Shown here in pieces: positions 1 through 5,947 of a stretch of DNA of 7,139 bases (positions within the stretch are counted from its first letter, which is position 1; each line of letters begins with the position of its first letter). A program made the translations under genes and the position numbers. Origin of the DNA: Acidimicrobiia bacterium (lineage in GTDB: Bacteria > Actinomycetota > Acidimicrobiia > Spongiisociales > ZC4RG35); NCBI GenBank assembly GCA_029865445.1, contig JAOUGY010000193.1, forward strand, positions 1 through 7,139. The letters are read 5' to 3'. The notes beneath the pieces were generated by a model, which did not search any database, was not told where the DNA came from, and saw nothing but the letters and a program-made list of their open reading frames with translations.

Positions 1-20
1 TCCCCGAGCCTTGACACGTT

Positions 21-47
21 GACCTGCTGACCTGCTGACCTGCTGAC
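21..47. repeat. Tandem repeat, 8-mer GACCTGCT x3
   Basis: Three exact head-to-tail copies of GACCTGCT occupy 21-28, 29-36 and 37-44, followed by a partial fourth (GAC, 45-47). The sequence is visible directly. It lies upstream of the rplU promoter and just before a second, unrelated tandem repeat. It could be a slippage-prone spacer or an iterated protein-binding site. Nothing in the window distinguishes these. Confidence 0.9.
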
Positions 48-48
48 T

Positions 49-86
49 CGGCCCGCAGGGCCGCCGGCCGCCGGCCGCCGACTTTT
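49..86 (+). terminator. Possible terminator of an upstream gene (GC stem-loops then TTTT)
   Basis: A perfect 6-bp stem CGGCCC/GGGCCG (49-54 with 58-63) has a 3-base loop. It is followed by the self-pairing GGCCGCC repeats and then by TTTT at 83-86. This resembles a rho-independent terminator for a gene lying before the window, which would insulate the rplU operon. The T-run is short and separated from the first stem by the repeats, so the call is tentative. The same bases may simply be repeat-derived structure. Confidence 0.3.
59..80. repeat. Tandem repeat, 7-mer GGCCGCC x3
   Basis: Three exact copies of GGCCGCC occupy 59-65, 66-72 and 73-79, with a trailing G at 80. Each copy contains the self-complementary GGCC, so copies can pair with each other; for example 65-69 pairs with 73-77 across a 3-base loop. 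The repeat ends only a few bases before the likely rplU promoter. Confidence 0.9.
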
Positions 87-111
87 CTGGTCGGCTCTGA
101 GGCCGTATACT
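83..111 (+). promoter_or_regulatory. Probable sigma-70-type promoter for rplU-rpmA-obg-proB
   Basis: TATACT at 106-111 matches the TATAAT -10 consensus at five of six positions. At a 17-base spacing the -35 position (83-88) reads TTTTCT, which is only a weak match to TTGACA. Transcription would start near 118 and give a leader of roughly 24 bases. That leaves little room for a structured leader before L21. The -10 is convincing by eye and the -35 is not. Confidence 0.5.
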
Positions 112-129
112 CTCTCCGTTCCCCTTTCC

Positions 130-134
130 AGAGG
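130..134 (+). promoter_or_regulatory. Ribosome binding site of rplU
   Basis: AGAGG at 130-134 lies 7 bases before ATG at 142. This supports ATG 142 over the in-frame TTG at 136, which would leave only one base between the site and the start. It also agrees with the conserved MYAIIRTGGKQ start of L21. Confidence 0.75.
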
Positions 135-141
135 TTTGCCC

Positions 142-501
142 ATGTATGCCATCATCCGCACCGGCGGGAAACAAGCCAAGGTCCGCCCGGGTGACGTCAT
201 CGATGTCGAGTTGCTGAAGACCGATGACGAACAGGTTTCGTTCACACCCTTGCTCGTCGTGGACGAGTCTGGCAACGCCATCACGACCAAGTCTGCGCTG
301 GTCGGAATGCCCGTGACCGCCAAGGTTCTCGGCGAGAGCAAAGGTCCCAAGATCGACATCTTCAAATACAAGGCCAAGACCGGGTACCGGCGCCGCATGG
401 GACACCGGCAGCGTTACACCCAGCTCGAGGTGATGTCCATCGGTGGAGCAGGCGCTTCCAAGAAGCCGGCACCTGCACCCCAGGCCGAAGAAGAGGAGTG
501 A
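142..501 (+). CDS. rplU: 50S ribosomal protein L21
   Basis: Structural protein of the large ribosomal subunit that binds 23S rRNA. The 119-residue product opens with the typical MYAIIRTGGKQ. It carries the L21 signature near its C-terminus at residues 72-93 (basic run IFKYKAKTGYRRR followed by GHRQRYT). Most bacterial L21 proteins end a few residues after that signature at about 100-105 residues. This one has an extra tail (about 101-119) rich in Ala, Pro and Lys that ends in four Glu residues. The start is ATG 142, chosen from the Shine-Dalgarno spacing and family alignment. It is the first gene of the operon, 3 bases before rpmA. The GA-rich codons of the Glu tail (about 488-498) also serve as the rpmA ribosome binding site. 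Family assignment is secure; any role of the tail is unknown. Confidence 0.97.
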   Translation: MYAIIRTGGKQAKVRPGDVIDVELLKTDDEQVSFTPLLVVDESGNAITTKSALVGMPVTAKVLGESKGPKIDIFKYKAKTGYRRRMGHRQRYTQLEVMSIGGAGASKKPAPAPQAEEEE

Positions 502-504
502 GCC

Positions 505-756
505 ATGTCGAAGACCAAAGCCGGAGGTTCCTCGAAGAACGGGCGTGAGTCGCATTCCAAGCGGCTCGGGCCCAAGGTGTTCGATGGTCAGTCCGTGAAC
601 GCCGGAGCCGTCATCGTCCGTCAGCGCGGCACCCGCATCCATCCTGGTGCCAACGTCGGCCGCGGGAGTGACGACACCCTCTTCGCTCTCGTTCCCGGAA
701 CCGTCAAGTACGGCTCCCGGAACAATCGCCGCCTCGTCGACGTCATCACCGACTGA
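505..756 (+). CDS. rpmA: 50S ribosomal protein L27
   Basis: Large-subunit ribosomal protein whose flexible N-terminus reaches toward the peptidyl-transferase centre and helps position tRNA. The 83-residue length is normal. The N-terminal tail (SKTKAGGSSKNGRES) is a variant of the usual AHKKAGGSSRNGRDS. The family core at residues 28-61 is intact, with conserved RQRGT (39-43), HPG (46-48), NVGRG (50-54) and DDTLFA (56-61). No long N-terminal extension of the kind removed by a protease in Firmicutes is present. Initiation at ATG 505 is supported by the GA-rich stretch AAGAGGAG (about 490-498) within the end of rplU. It follows rplU by 3 bases and precedes obg by 12, which is the usual L21-L27-Obg order. 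Confidence 0.97.
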   Translation: MSKTKAGGSSKNGRESHSKRLGPKVFDGQSVNAGAVIVRQRGTRIHPGANVGRGSDDTLFALVPGTVKYGSRNNRRLVDVITD

Positions 757-761
757 GCGCC

Positions 762-784
762 CCCGGTCGTGTTCGTCGACCGGG
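762..784 (+). promoter_or_regulatory. Hairpin enclosing the obg start codon
   Basis: CCCGGTCG (762-769) pairs perfectly with CGACCGGG (777-784), giving an 8-bp stem, seven pairs of it G-C, around a 7-base loop (770-776). The obg GTG start (769-771) begins at the last base of the left arm and runs into the loop. No T-run follows, so it is not a normal terminator. No purine-rich Shine-Dalgarno is visible in the 12 bases between rpmA and obg. The structure is seen in sequence. A role in lowering or coupling obg translation is inferred. Confidence 0.5.
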
Positions 785-2016
785 TTCGCGTCCATCTCCG
801 CGCCGGTGCCGGTGGTGCCGGCGTCGTGAGTTTTGTGAGACAACGCGGCAAGCCGCGTGGCAAACCCACGGGCGGTTCCGGGGGGAGCGGCGGGTCGGTG
901 ATAGTCGAGGCGGACCCATCGATCGCTACGCTTCTGAGTTATCGGCGCAACCCGCATCACGTCGCAGGAAGCGGCAGCCACGGCCAGGGCGATCTCAAGC
1001 ATGGCCGGCACGGAGACGATCTCGTCGTCCGGGTGCCGCTGGGGACCGTCATCCACGACGATGGAGGCACGCTCCTTGCCGACCTCGTGAGTCCGGGCCA
1101 GAGCGTAAAAGTGCTCGACGGGGGGAGAGGCGGCCGGGGCAACGCCGCGTTCCTCTCTCCAAAGATGCGGGCACCCTCCATTTGTGAGCAGGGCGAATAC
1201 GGGGCGGAGGGTTGGTTCACCTTCGAAATGAAACTGCTGGCCGACGCGGCCCTGGTGGGATTCCCGAACGCAGGCAAGTCGACCTTCATTTCTGCGGTGT
1301 CGGCTGCGAAGCCGAAGATCGCCGACTATCCATTCACCACTTTGGAACCGAACCTGGGTGTCGTGGAGATCGATGGCCGCCAATTCGTCCTCGCCGACAT
1401 CCCGGGTCTGATCGAAGGCGCCGCTCGAGGCAAGGGGCTCGGTCACGAGTTCTTGCGTCACGTCGAGCGTGCCCGCGTGCTGGTGATCCTCTTGGACCCA
1501 TCGCCGATCCAGACCGAGTCGCCCGAGCGGCAGCTGGACGTCCTCGTTTCGGAGCTGGAGGACTTCTCTCCGGAGCTGGGCAGACGTCCCCGATTGCTGC
1601 TCATCAACAAGTCCGACTCAGTGTCCGAGTTGCCGGACATTCCCGGGGCGCACGCGGTGTCGGCGGTTACCGGCGCCGGTGTCAAAGCCGCTCTGCACAT
1701 GATCGCCGACCTCGTTGGTGATGCGAGACGGGATGCTCCCGAGCGGGAGGGATACGTGCTTCACAGGCCCGCAGGGGAGGGGTTCACGCTGCGACGTGAG
1801 AACGACACCTGGATCATCGAGGGCCTCGCCGCGGTCAGGGCCGTCCGGTTTGCGGACCTGACGAACCCGCAAGCCGCCGAACTGGCGGCCCGGCGCCTCC
1901 GCCAACTGGGTGTCGACCAGGCTCTCGCCGATGCCGGCGCCATGCAGGGGGACCTGGTGCAGATCGGAGAACTGGAGTTCGAGTACGTCCACCCTGAACT
2001 CTCGGAAGAGGAGTGA
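769..2016 (+). CDS. obg: Obg/CgtA GTPase, 50S assembly factor, with OCT domain
   Basis: Cytoplasmic GTPase that binds the maturing 50S subunit and links ribosome assembly to growth and stress state. The 415-residue product has three regions. The glycine-rich Obg fold covers residues 1-157 and includes the GGSGGSGGS run near 35-43 and GGRGGRGN at 118-125. The G domain is at about 158-320, with P-loop GFPNAGKS (164-171), switch region DYPFTTLEPNLG (186-197), DIPG (210-213), NKSD (280-283) and SAVTGAG (298-304). A C-terminal OCT domain at about 325-408 is found in many actinobacterial and Firmicutes Obg proteins but not in E. coli. All GTP-binding motifs are intact. The GTG start at 769 is set by the conserved MFVDRV opening, despite having no visible ribosome binding site. 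The stop TGA shares its last base with the proB ATG. Confidence 0.97.
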   Translation: MFVDRVRVHLRAGAGGAGVVSFVRQRGKPRGKPTGGSGGSGGSVIVEADPSIATLLSYRRNPHHVAGSGSHGQGDLKHGRHGDDLVVRVPLGTVIHDDGGTLLADLVSPGQSVKVLDGGRGGRGNAAFLSPKMRAPSICEQGEYGAEGWFTFEMKLLADAALVGFPNAGKSTFISAVSAAKPKIADYPFTTLEPNLGVVEIDGRQFVLADIPGLIEGAARGKGLGHEFLRHVERARVLVILLDPSPIQTESPERQLDVLVSELEDFSPELGRRPRLLLINKSDSVSELPDIPGAHAVSAVTGAGVKAALHMIADLVGDARRDAPEREGYVLHRPAGEGFTLRRENDTWIIEGLAAVRAVRFADLTNPQAAELAARRLRQLGVDQALADAGAMQGDLVQIGELEFEYVHPELSEEE

Positions 2017-3113
2017 TGCGGTACCCGATCGCCTCCGCAGGGCCGATCGTTGTAAAGGTCGGGTCGTCGAGCCTCACCGGCGTCGACGGAATCGACGAAG
2101 TCGCCATTCGCCGGATCGTCGATCAGGTCTCTGACGCGTGGGAATCCGGTCGCGGCGTGGTGCTGGTGACTTCGGGCGCCGTGGCCGCCGGCCTCCCGGC
2201 GTTGGGGCTCACGACGCGGCCCCGTGACGTCGCAGGACTGCAGGTGGCGGCGGCCGTCGGCCAGGGGCGGTTGATGGCCCGCTACATCCAGTTGTTCTCG
2301 GAGCGAGGCATCGTGGCGGGACAAGTGCTGTTGACGAGGGCGGTGTTCGGCGACCGGGAGCAGTACCTCAACGCTCGGCAGGCTCTCGAGCGGATGATCG
2401 CCCGGCGCATTGTTCCGATCGTCAACGAGAACGACACGGTCGGTATCGAAGAGCTTCGCTTCGGCGACAACGACCGCCTGGCGGCGCTCGTGTCGCACCT
2501 CACGTCGGGTGCGGTCTTGGTGCTCCTCACCGACACCGATGGCCTCCTCACCGCAGACCCGCGCCGGAGTGAGGACGCCGCACTGGTGTCGGCGGTCCGT
2601 CACACCGACGAGATCCTCGACCGGCTGGCGGCGGGAGGCGCCGGACCTCTGGGGTCGGGCGGAATCGCCACGAAGGTTGCTGCTGCTCGGATCGCCGCGT
2701 GGTCCGGAATTCCCACGGTGGTCACCTCGGCCTCGGACCCAACGGCGCTCCGCCGGGTTCTCGACGGTGAGGACATCGGAACATGGGTGGGACCCCAGGA
2801 CACGCGCCTGCCCGCACGCAAACTGTGGATTGCGTTCGGTCAACCGGCGGAGGGATCGATCACAATCGACGATGGAGCCGTGCGTGCGATCATCGCCCAG
2901 GGACGGTCGTTGTTGCCGGTCGGTGTCAAACAGGTCGATGGTGAGTTCGGAGCCGGCGCTGCGGTGGAGGTCAAGGGGCCGGACGCCGCCCTGGTGGCGA
3001 AGGGCGTGACACGTCTCGGGGCTTCGGAACTCCGGAGGGCCGCCGGTCTCAAGACGACTGAGGCCGGTGGGCTGGCGATCCACCGTGACGACCTCGTGGT
3101 GCTCGCGGGGTGA
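2016..3113 (+). CDS. proB: Glutamate 5-kinase with C-terminal PUA domain
   Basis: Catalyses ATP-dependent phosphorylation of L-glutamate to gamma-glutamyl phosphate, the first and usually proline-inhibited step of proline synthesis in the cytoplasm. The 365-residue length is typical of the two-domain form. The amino-acid kinase domain (about 10-250) shows VVKVGSSSL (12-20), TSGAVAAG (52-59), VNENDTV (136-142), FGDNDRLAA (149-157), LTDTDGL (171-177) and GSGGIATK (213-220). A PUA domain occupies about 268-360. ATG 2016 overlaps the obg stop by one base (TGATG). GGAAG at 2004-2008 sits 7 bases upstream, so this start is preferred to GTG 2013. Placement after obg is common in actinobacteria. proA, the next pathway enzyme, does not follow: the next gene is convergent and begins its stop 3 bases away. 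Confidence 0.95.
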   Translation: MRYPIASAGPIVVKVGSSSLTGVDGIDEVAIRRIVDQVSDAWESGRGVVLVTSGAVAAGLPALGLTTRPRDVAGLQVAAAVGQGRLMARYIQLFSERGIVAGQVLLTRAVFGDREQYLNARQALERMIARRIVPIVNENDTVGIEELRFGDNDRLAALVSHLTSGAVLVLLTDTDGLLTADPRRSEDAALVSAVRHTDEILDRLAAGGAGPLGSGGIATKVAAARIAAWSGIPTVVTSASDPTALRRVLDGEDIGTWVGPQDTRLPARKLWIAFGQPAEGSITIDDGAVRAIIAQGRSLLPVGVKQVDGEFGAGAAVEVKGPDAALVAKGVTRLGASELRRAAGLKTTEAGGLAIHRDDLVVLAG

Positions 3114-3116
3114 ACT

Positions 3117-3641
3117 TCACGCCTCTGGATTGAGTTTCCGCCACCGGGCCCTGGCCCACAAGACGCCCCCCAGGATCACCATGAACGCGGCCATCGCCAG
3201 GAGGACCGGGTCCGCCCCCGGTACGGCGATGGGGCGGGCAGGTTCGATCAGGCGAACGGCTGTGGCGTCCACATAGGTGTCGCCGCCCCGTTCGGGATCC
3301 GCATGGTGGAACACGCCGGTCACTTCCACGATGGGCCCTCGCACGCGGTAGCCCCCGGGCGGACCCCACGCTTCGTCGACCGTGCCCGTCGGGAGGCGAA
3401 CACCGATTCCGGTGTTCGTCCCGGATGGTTCGCCACGCTCGAGGAGGGGGGTGTCGGCGTAGGTGTCGTCGTTGATCTGGATCCAGATGTCGTCGGCCCG
3501 GTAGCCGTAGTCGCCGATGATCTCGCCGCGGATCGTGACCTCGCGGTCGTCGAATCGCTCTGGTTCGGCGTCGAGTTCGGCAGTGCCGACGAGTGCATGG
3601 CTCGGGTTGAGCATCAGGCTCAAAACGAGGAGGAGCCTCAT
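3117..3641 (-). CDS. Exported, membrane-anchored protein with OB-fold-like region
   Basis: I do not recognise a named family. The 174-residue product opens with a likely signal peptide (RLLLVLSLMLNPSHA, possible cleavage after Ala16; no lipobox Cys). A hydrophilic domain follows at about 19-135, whose spacing resembles an extracytoplasmic OB fold: a lead-in (LDAEPERFDDREVTIRGEIIG), an IWIQIND strand, an IGVRLP strand, VRGPIVEVTGVF and a closing DATAVRLIEP. Next comes one membrane segment (about 145-164) and a basic end (RARWRK) that should face the cytoplasm. The bulk of the protein would therefore lie outside the membrane. Its ATG overlaps the trkH1 stop by 4 bases (ATGA), with no clear Shine-Dalgarno, which implies translational coupling to the potassium channel gene. 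A reading frame remains open far upstream, but it is a shadow inside trkH1. An accessory or sensory role for the transporter is only inferred. Confidence 0.75.
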   Translation of the reverse strand: MRLLLVLSLMLNPSHALVGTAELDAEPERFDDREVTIRGEIIGDYGYRADDIWIQINDDTYADTPLLERGEPSGTNTGIGVRLPTGTVDEAWGPPGGYRVRGPIVEVTGVFHHADPERGGDTYVDATAVRLIEPARPIAVPGADPVLLAMAAFMVILGGVLWARARWRKLNPEA

Positions 3642-5128
3642 TCGCCGGCCACCGTCGACCAGACGAAGCCTGCGAGGGCGAAGGCGGCGATGAACTCGAG
3701 CCGGCCGATCCACATCTGGAAGATCATCGTGAGTTTCATGATGAGGGGCATCGCCGGCGACGTGACACCGACTGAGAGTCCGACTGCGGCCGCGGCGCTC
3801 ACGGATTCGAACAGCGACTCCTGGAGGCCGTACCCATTGGCGATTCCGACTGCCGCGCCAAAGAGGTACAACCCAACGTAGAGGAGCGACACGGTCATCA
3901 CCGACTGTGCCAGTCTTGCGTCGAGACGCTGGCGGCCGTACTGGGTGTAATTGGCTGGCATCACGGTGTGCTCGGGGAGGAGTGCCGCCTTCACGGTATC
4001 GATCAGAGCGCGTACCGTCAGCCCGATCCGAAGAGATTTGACACCTCCCGCGGTCGACGAGCTCATGCCTCCCAGGGCCATCGCCACCGCCATTCCGGCA
4101 AATGCCAGCCCTGACCATCGGCTCAGCTCGGCGGATGACACCGTGGCGAAACCGGTGCCTGTGTGCGCGGAAACGACCTGAAACAGACCTCTTCGCACAA
4201 GCCCGGACGGGTCGGCGTAGATGGCGGTGAGACCGATGAGCGTCACGACGATAGTGATCCCCATGGTGATTGCGAGTGTCCGGACCTCCAGGTTGCGCAC
4301 GAGCCCTCGCCGCTTCGTCCAAATGGCATGGTGAAGGCCGAAGCTCATTGCTCCAGCGACCATGAGCACCGCGATGATCACCTCGTACAGGGCGCTGTGG
4401 TAGTACGCAATCGACGTCGACTGCGGGCTGAAACCTCCGGTGTCGAAGGCCGCCATGAACACCGCCAGCGCATGGAAGAGTGACCGGTCGAATGTGAAAC
4501 CCTGCCCGATCACACCATCGATGGTGAGGGCGGTGACTCCGAATATGAGGTGAACGATCGAAACGAGCCAGATGAAGCGCGCCGTGGACCCCACGGACGG
4601 AAAGATGCGGTCGTCGCGTCCTTCCGCTTGGTAGAGGCTCAACGCGCCCGACGCTGAGAAGAATGTCAGGGCGGCCAGAACGATGCCTTGACCACCCAGG
4701 AACTGGATCGTGTGGCGCCACATGTTGGCGGCGTCAGATAGGTGGTCGAGATCCTCGATGACGGCCAAGCCGGTGGTGGTGACACCCGACATGGCGTCGA
4801 AGTAGGAGTCGATCCAGCTGCCGTAGTGCCCCGACAGGTACAGCGGAATGGTGGCGACGGCAGGGACCACCAGCCACGTGAGAGCCACGACGACGAGCCC
4901 GTGGCTCCAGTCCACCTTGGTGCGGCGACCCGGGTCGATCAGCTGTGCCGCTCCCGCCGCCAGGATGCAGAACCCGATCATCACGAGAACATGACTGGCA
5001 GGAGCCCATTCGCGGCGGGCCAGCGCCCATCCCAGGGGGAGGAGGCCGGCGAGGGCCACCACGGCCAGAATTCGGCCCAGGTCGTGGGCGATGAACTTCA
5101 GGTCGTGTGCGGAGGGACGGAGGAGCAT
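3638..5128 (-). CDS. trkH: Potassium-translocating subunit, TrkH/KtrB family (TrkH1)
   Basis: Integral membrane pore subunit for K+ (possibly also Na+-coupled) uptake. The 496-residue length fits TrkH. Four M1-P-M2 repeats are recognisable from their filter loops: SGVTTTGL (114-121), AAFDTGGFS (226-234), SAHTGTGFA (320-328) and AAAAVGLSVGV (445-455). Each contains the filter glycine that contacts the ion. Other family marks are FLGGQGIVLAAL (143-154), the GGMSSSTAGGVKSLRIG run (353-369) after the third repeat, and the C-terminal MWIGRLEF (472-479). The N-terminal region (about 15-65) adds two membrane helices, as in TrkH. The ATG at 5128 overlaps the stop of the upstream 43-residue ORF by one base, without a visible ribosome binding site. 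The fourth filter resembles KtrB-like members (VGLSxGVT) more than the classical TrkH form seen in the neighbouring TrkH2. Confidence 0.93.
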   Translation of the reverse strand: MLLRPSAHDLKFIAHDLGRILAVVALAGLLPLGWALARREWAPASHVLVMIGFCILAAGAAQLIDPGRRTKVDWSHGLVVVALTWLVVPAVATIPLYLSGHYGSWIDSYFDAMSGVTTTGLAVIEDLDHLSDAANMWRHTIQFLGGQGIVLAALTFFSASGALSLYQAEGRDDRIFPSVGSTARFIWLVSIVHLIFGVTALTIDGVIGQGFTFDRSLFHALAVFMAAFDTGGFSPQSTSIAYYHSALYEVIIAVLMVAGAMSFGLHHAIWTKRRGLVRNLEVRTLAITMGITIVVTLIGLTAIYADPSGLVRRGLFQVVSAHTGTGFATVSSAELSRWSGLAFAGMAVAMALGGMSSSTAGGVKSLRIGLTVRALIDTVKAALLPEHTVMPANYTQYGRQRLDARLAQSVMTVSLLYVGLYLFGAAVGIANGYGLQESLFESVSAAAAVGLSVGVTSPAMPLIMKLTMIFQMWIGRLEFIAAFALAGFVWSTVAGE

Positions 5129-5259
5129 CAGGTGAGGCCGGTCACGGCCAGGGCGATGATGGCAGCGAAGAGGATCAGCGTGAGAACGGCTCCGATCTCG
5201 ATGAGGAGCCCGCGCGCTCCACCGGAAAAGGACCCTCGGGTGATTCTGCCTCGCAGCAT
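5128..5259 (-). CDS. 43-residue single-pass membrane protein between trkA and trkH1
   Basis: Unrecognised small protein. Its basic N-terminus (MLRGRITRGSFSGGARG, Arg at 3, 5, 8 and 16) should stay in the cytoplasm. It is followed by one strongly hydrophobic segment (about 18-41, LLIEIGAVLTLILFAAII and onward) that carries a single acidic residue, Glu21, near its inner edge. It starts 4 bases beyond the trkA stop, with GGGAG (5270-5274 on the opposite strand's complement) 10 bases before the ATG. Its TGA overlaps the trkH1 ATG by one base. Because trkH1 has no visible Shine-Dalgarno, translation of this ORF probably delivers ribosomes to trkH1, which supports it being expressed. By analogy with small subunits such as KdpF of the Kdp K+ pump, it might stabilise the TrkH complex. 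Alternatively it could be only a coupling leader ORF. Confidence 0.65.
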   Translation of the reverse strand: MLRGRITRGSFSGGARGLLIEIGAVLTLILFAAIIALAVTGLT

Positions 5260-5263
5260 GGGT

Positions 5264-5947
5264 TCATGGCTCCCGTTCGAATGCGGGCCCGTCGACCGAC
5301 GCGTCGACGAGCGCAGCCCGAACCTCATCTTCGCCGTCGAGCCTGGACACCACCGTGACCTTGTCGCCTCCGGTGAGGACGAAGGCGCCTGACGGGATGA
5401 ACACGTCGTCACCTCTCTCCACTGCCACGAAGACGGTCTCGTCTGGCAGCTTGAGCTCTGACACCACACGGCTGGTGTTGGATTCGGGGATGTCGATCTG
5501 ATACACGCTGACCTCCCCCCGGGCCAGGAGTGCCACGCGGACCAGTTCGGCGAACTCCAGCTCCTGAGATATCACCTGGGCGAGCAAGTCGGTGACCGAA
5601 ACCACCGGGATGTCGAGGGCATCGAACGTGGCGCGATTCCTGGGGTCGTTGAGCCTGGCGAGCACCTTGTGGACTCCGTACGCGGCTCGCACCAACTGGC
5701 AGGCCACCAGGTTGTCCTCGTCGATACCGGTGACCGCTACGAACAGGTCGGTGGATCGGATCTCGAGTTCTTCGAGGAGCGTGAGGTCGGTTCCGTCGCC
5801 TTCGATGGCCAATGCGCCGGTTTCCTCTGCCACCTCTTCGGCGTGTGCCCGGTTCCGTTCGATGACGATCACGGCGTGTCCGGTTGCCCTGAGCTCGCGG
5901 GCGAGGAATGATCCGACTTTTCCACCACCCATCACCAGGACCCGCAT
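5264..5947 (-). CDS. trkA: TrkA-type K+ uptake regulator, single RCK unit (second of pair)
   Basis: Cytoplasmic, peripheral gating subunit that binds nucleotide and controls TrkH. The 227-residue protein has one RCK unit. The N-terminal Rossmann domain (about 1-125) carries the nucleotide loop GGGKVG (7-12), the acidic residue ending strand 2 (Glu30) that typically holds the ribose, and GDGTD (50-54). The C-terminal RCK_C/TrkA_C domain (about 140-215) has VSVYQIDIPESN, LPDETVFVAVERGDDVFIPSG and GGDKVTVVS. E. coli TrkA is a tandem of two such units, whereas here the halves are separate genes, as in actinobacterial CeoB/CeoC. ATG 5947 overlaps the preceding trkA stop by one base (TGATG), and AGGA (5954-5957) lies 6 bases upstream. 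About 12 extra residues follow RCK_C. The 43-residue membrane gene follows 4 bases downstream. Confidence 0.93.
   Translation of the reverse strand: MRVLVMGGGKVGSFLARELRATGHAVIVIERNRAHAEEVAEETGALAIEGDGTDLTLLEELEIRSTDLFVAVTGIDEDNLVACQLVRAAYGVHKVLARLNDPRNRATFDALDIPVVSVTDLLAQVISQELEFAELVRVALLARGEVSVYQIDIPESNTSRVVSELKLPDETVFVAVERGDDVFIPSGAFVLTGGDKVTVVSRLDGEDEVRAALVDASVDGPAFEREP

Noticed and set aside
1..50. Tail of an upstream gene at the window edge
   Set aside because: All three plus frames reach a stop within the first 30 bases and the remaining codons are too few to recognise, so no gene end is called.
2013..2018. GTG 2013 as the proB start
   Set aside because: It adds one residue only. ATG 2016 has better spacing (7 bases) from GGAAG and forms the usual TGATG coupling with obg.
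1761..3083. 440-codon open frame on the minus strand opposite obg and proB
   Set aside because: It lies entirely antisense to two intact, well-recognised genes. Its product is rich in Arg, Pro and Gly without domains, as expected for a shadow frame in GC-rich DNA.
3642..4721. Upstream extension (about 360 codons) of the 174-residue gene's frame
   Set aside because: It overlaps trkH1 on the same strand in another frame and its translation is Arg/His/Pro-rich low complexity. The real gene starts at ATG 3641, where a signal peptide begins and the overlap with the trkH1 stop occurs.
5129..5267. ATG at 5267 overlapping the trkA stop (ATGA) as an alternative start for the small gene
   Set aside because: It is in a different frame from the hydrophobic ORF and reaches a stop after about 30 codons of Ser/Glu/Pro-rich sequence. 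ATG 5259 gives the basic-plus-helix protein whose stop overlaps trkH1.
4742..5392. 216-codon plus-strand open frame over the trkH1 start and trkA end
   Set aside because: Antisense to three minus-strand genes with recognisable or coupled products. Its composition is typical of a shadow and no family motif is visible.
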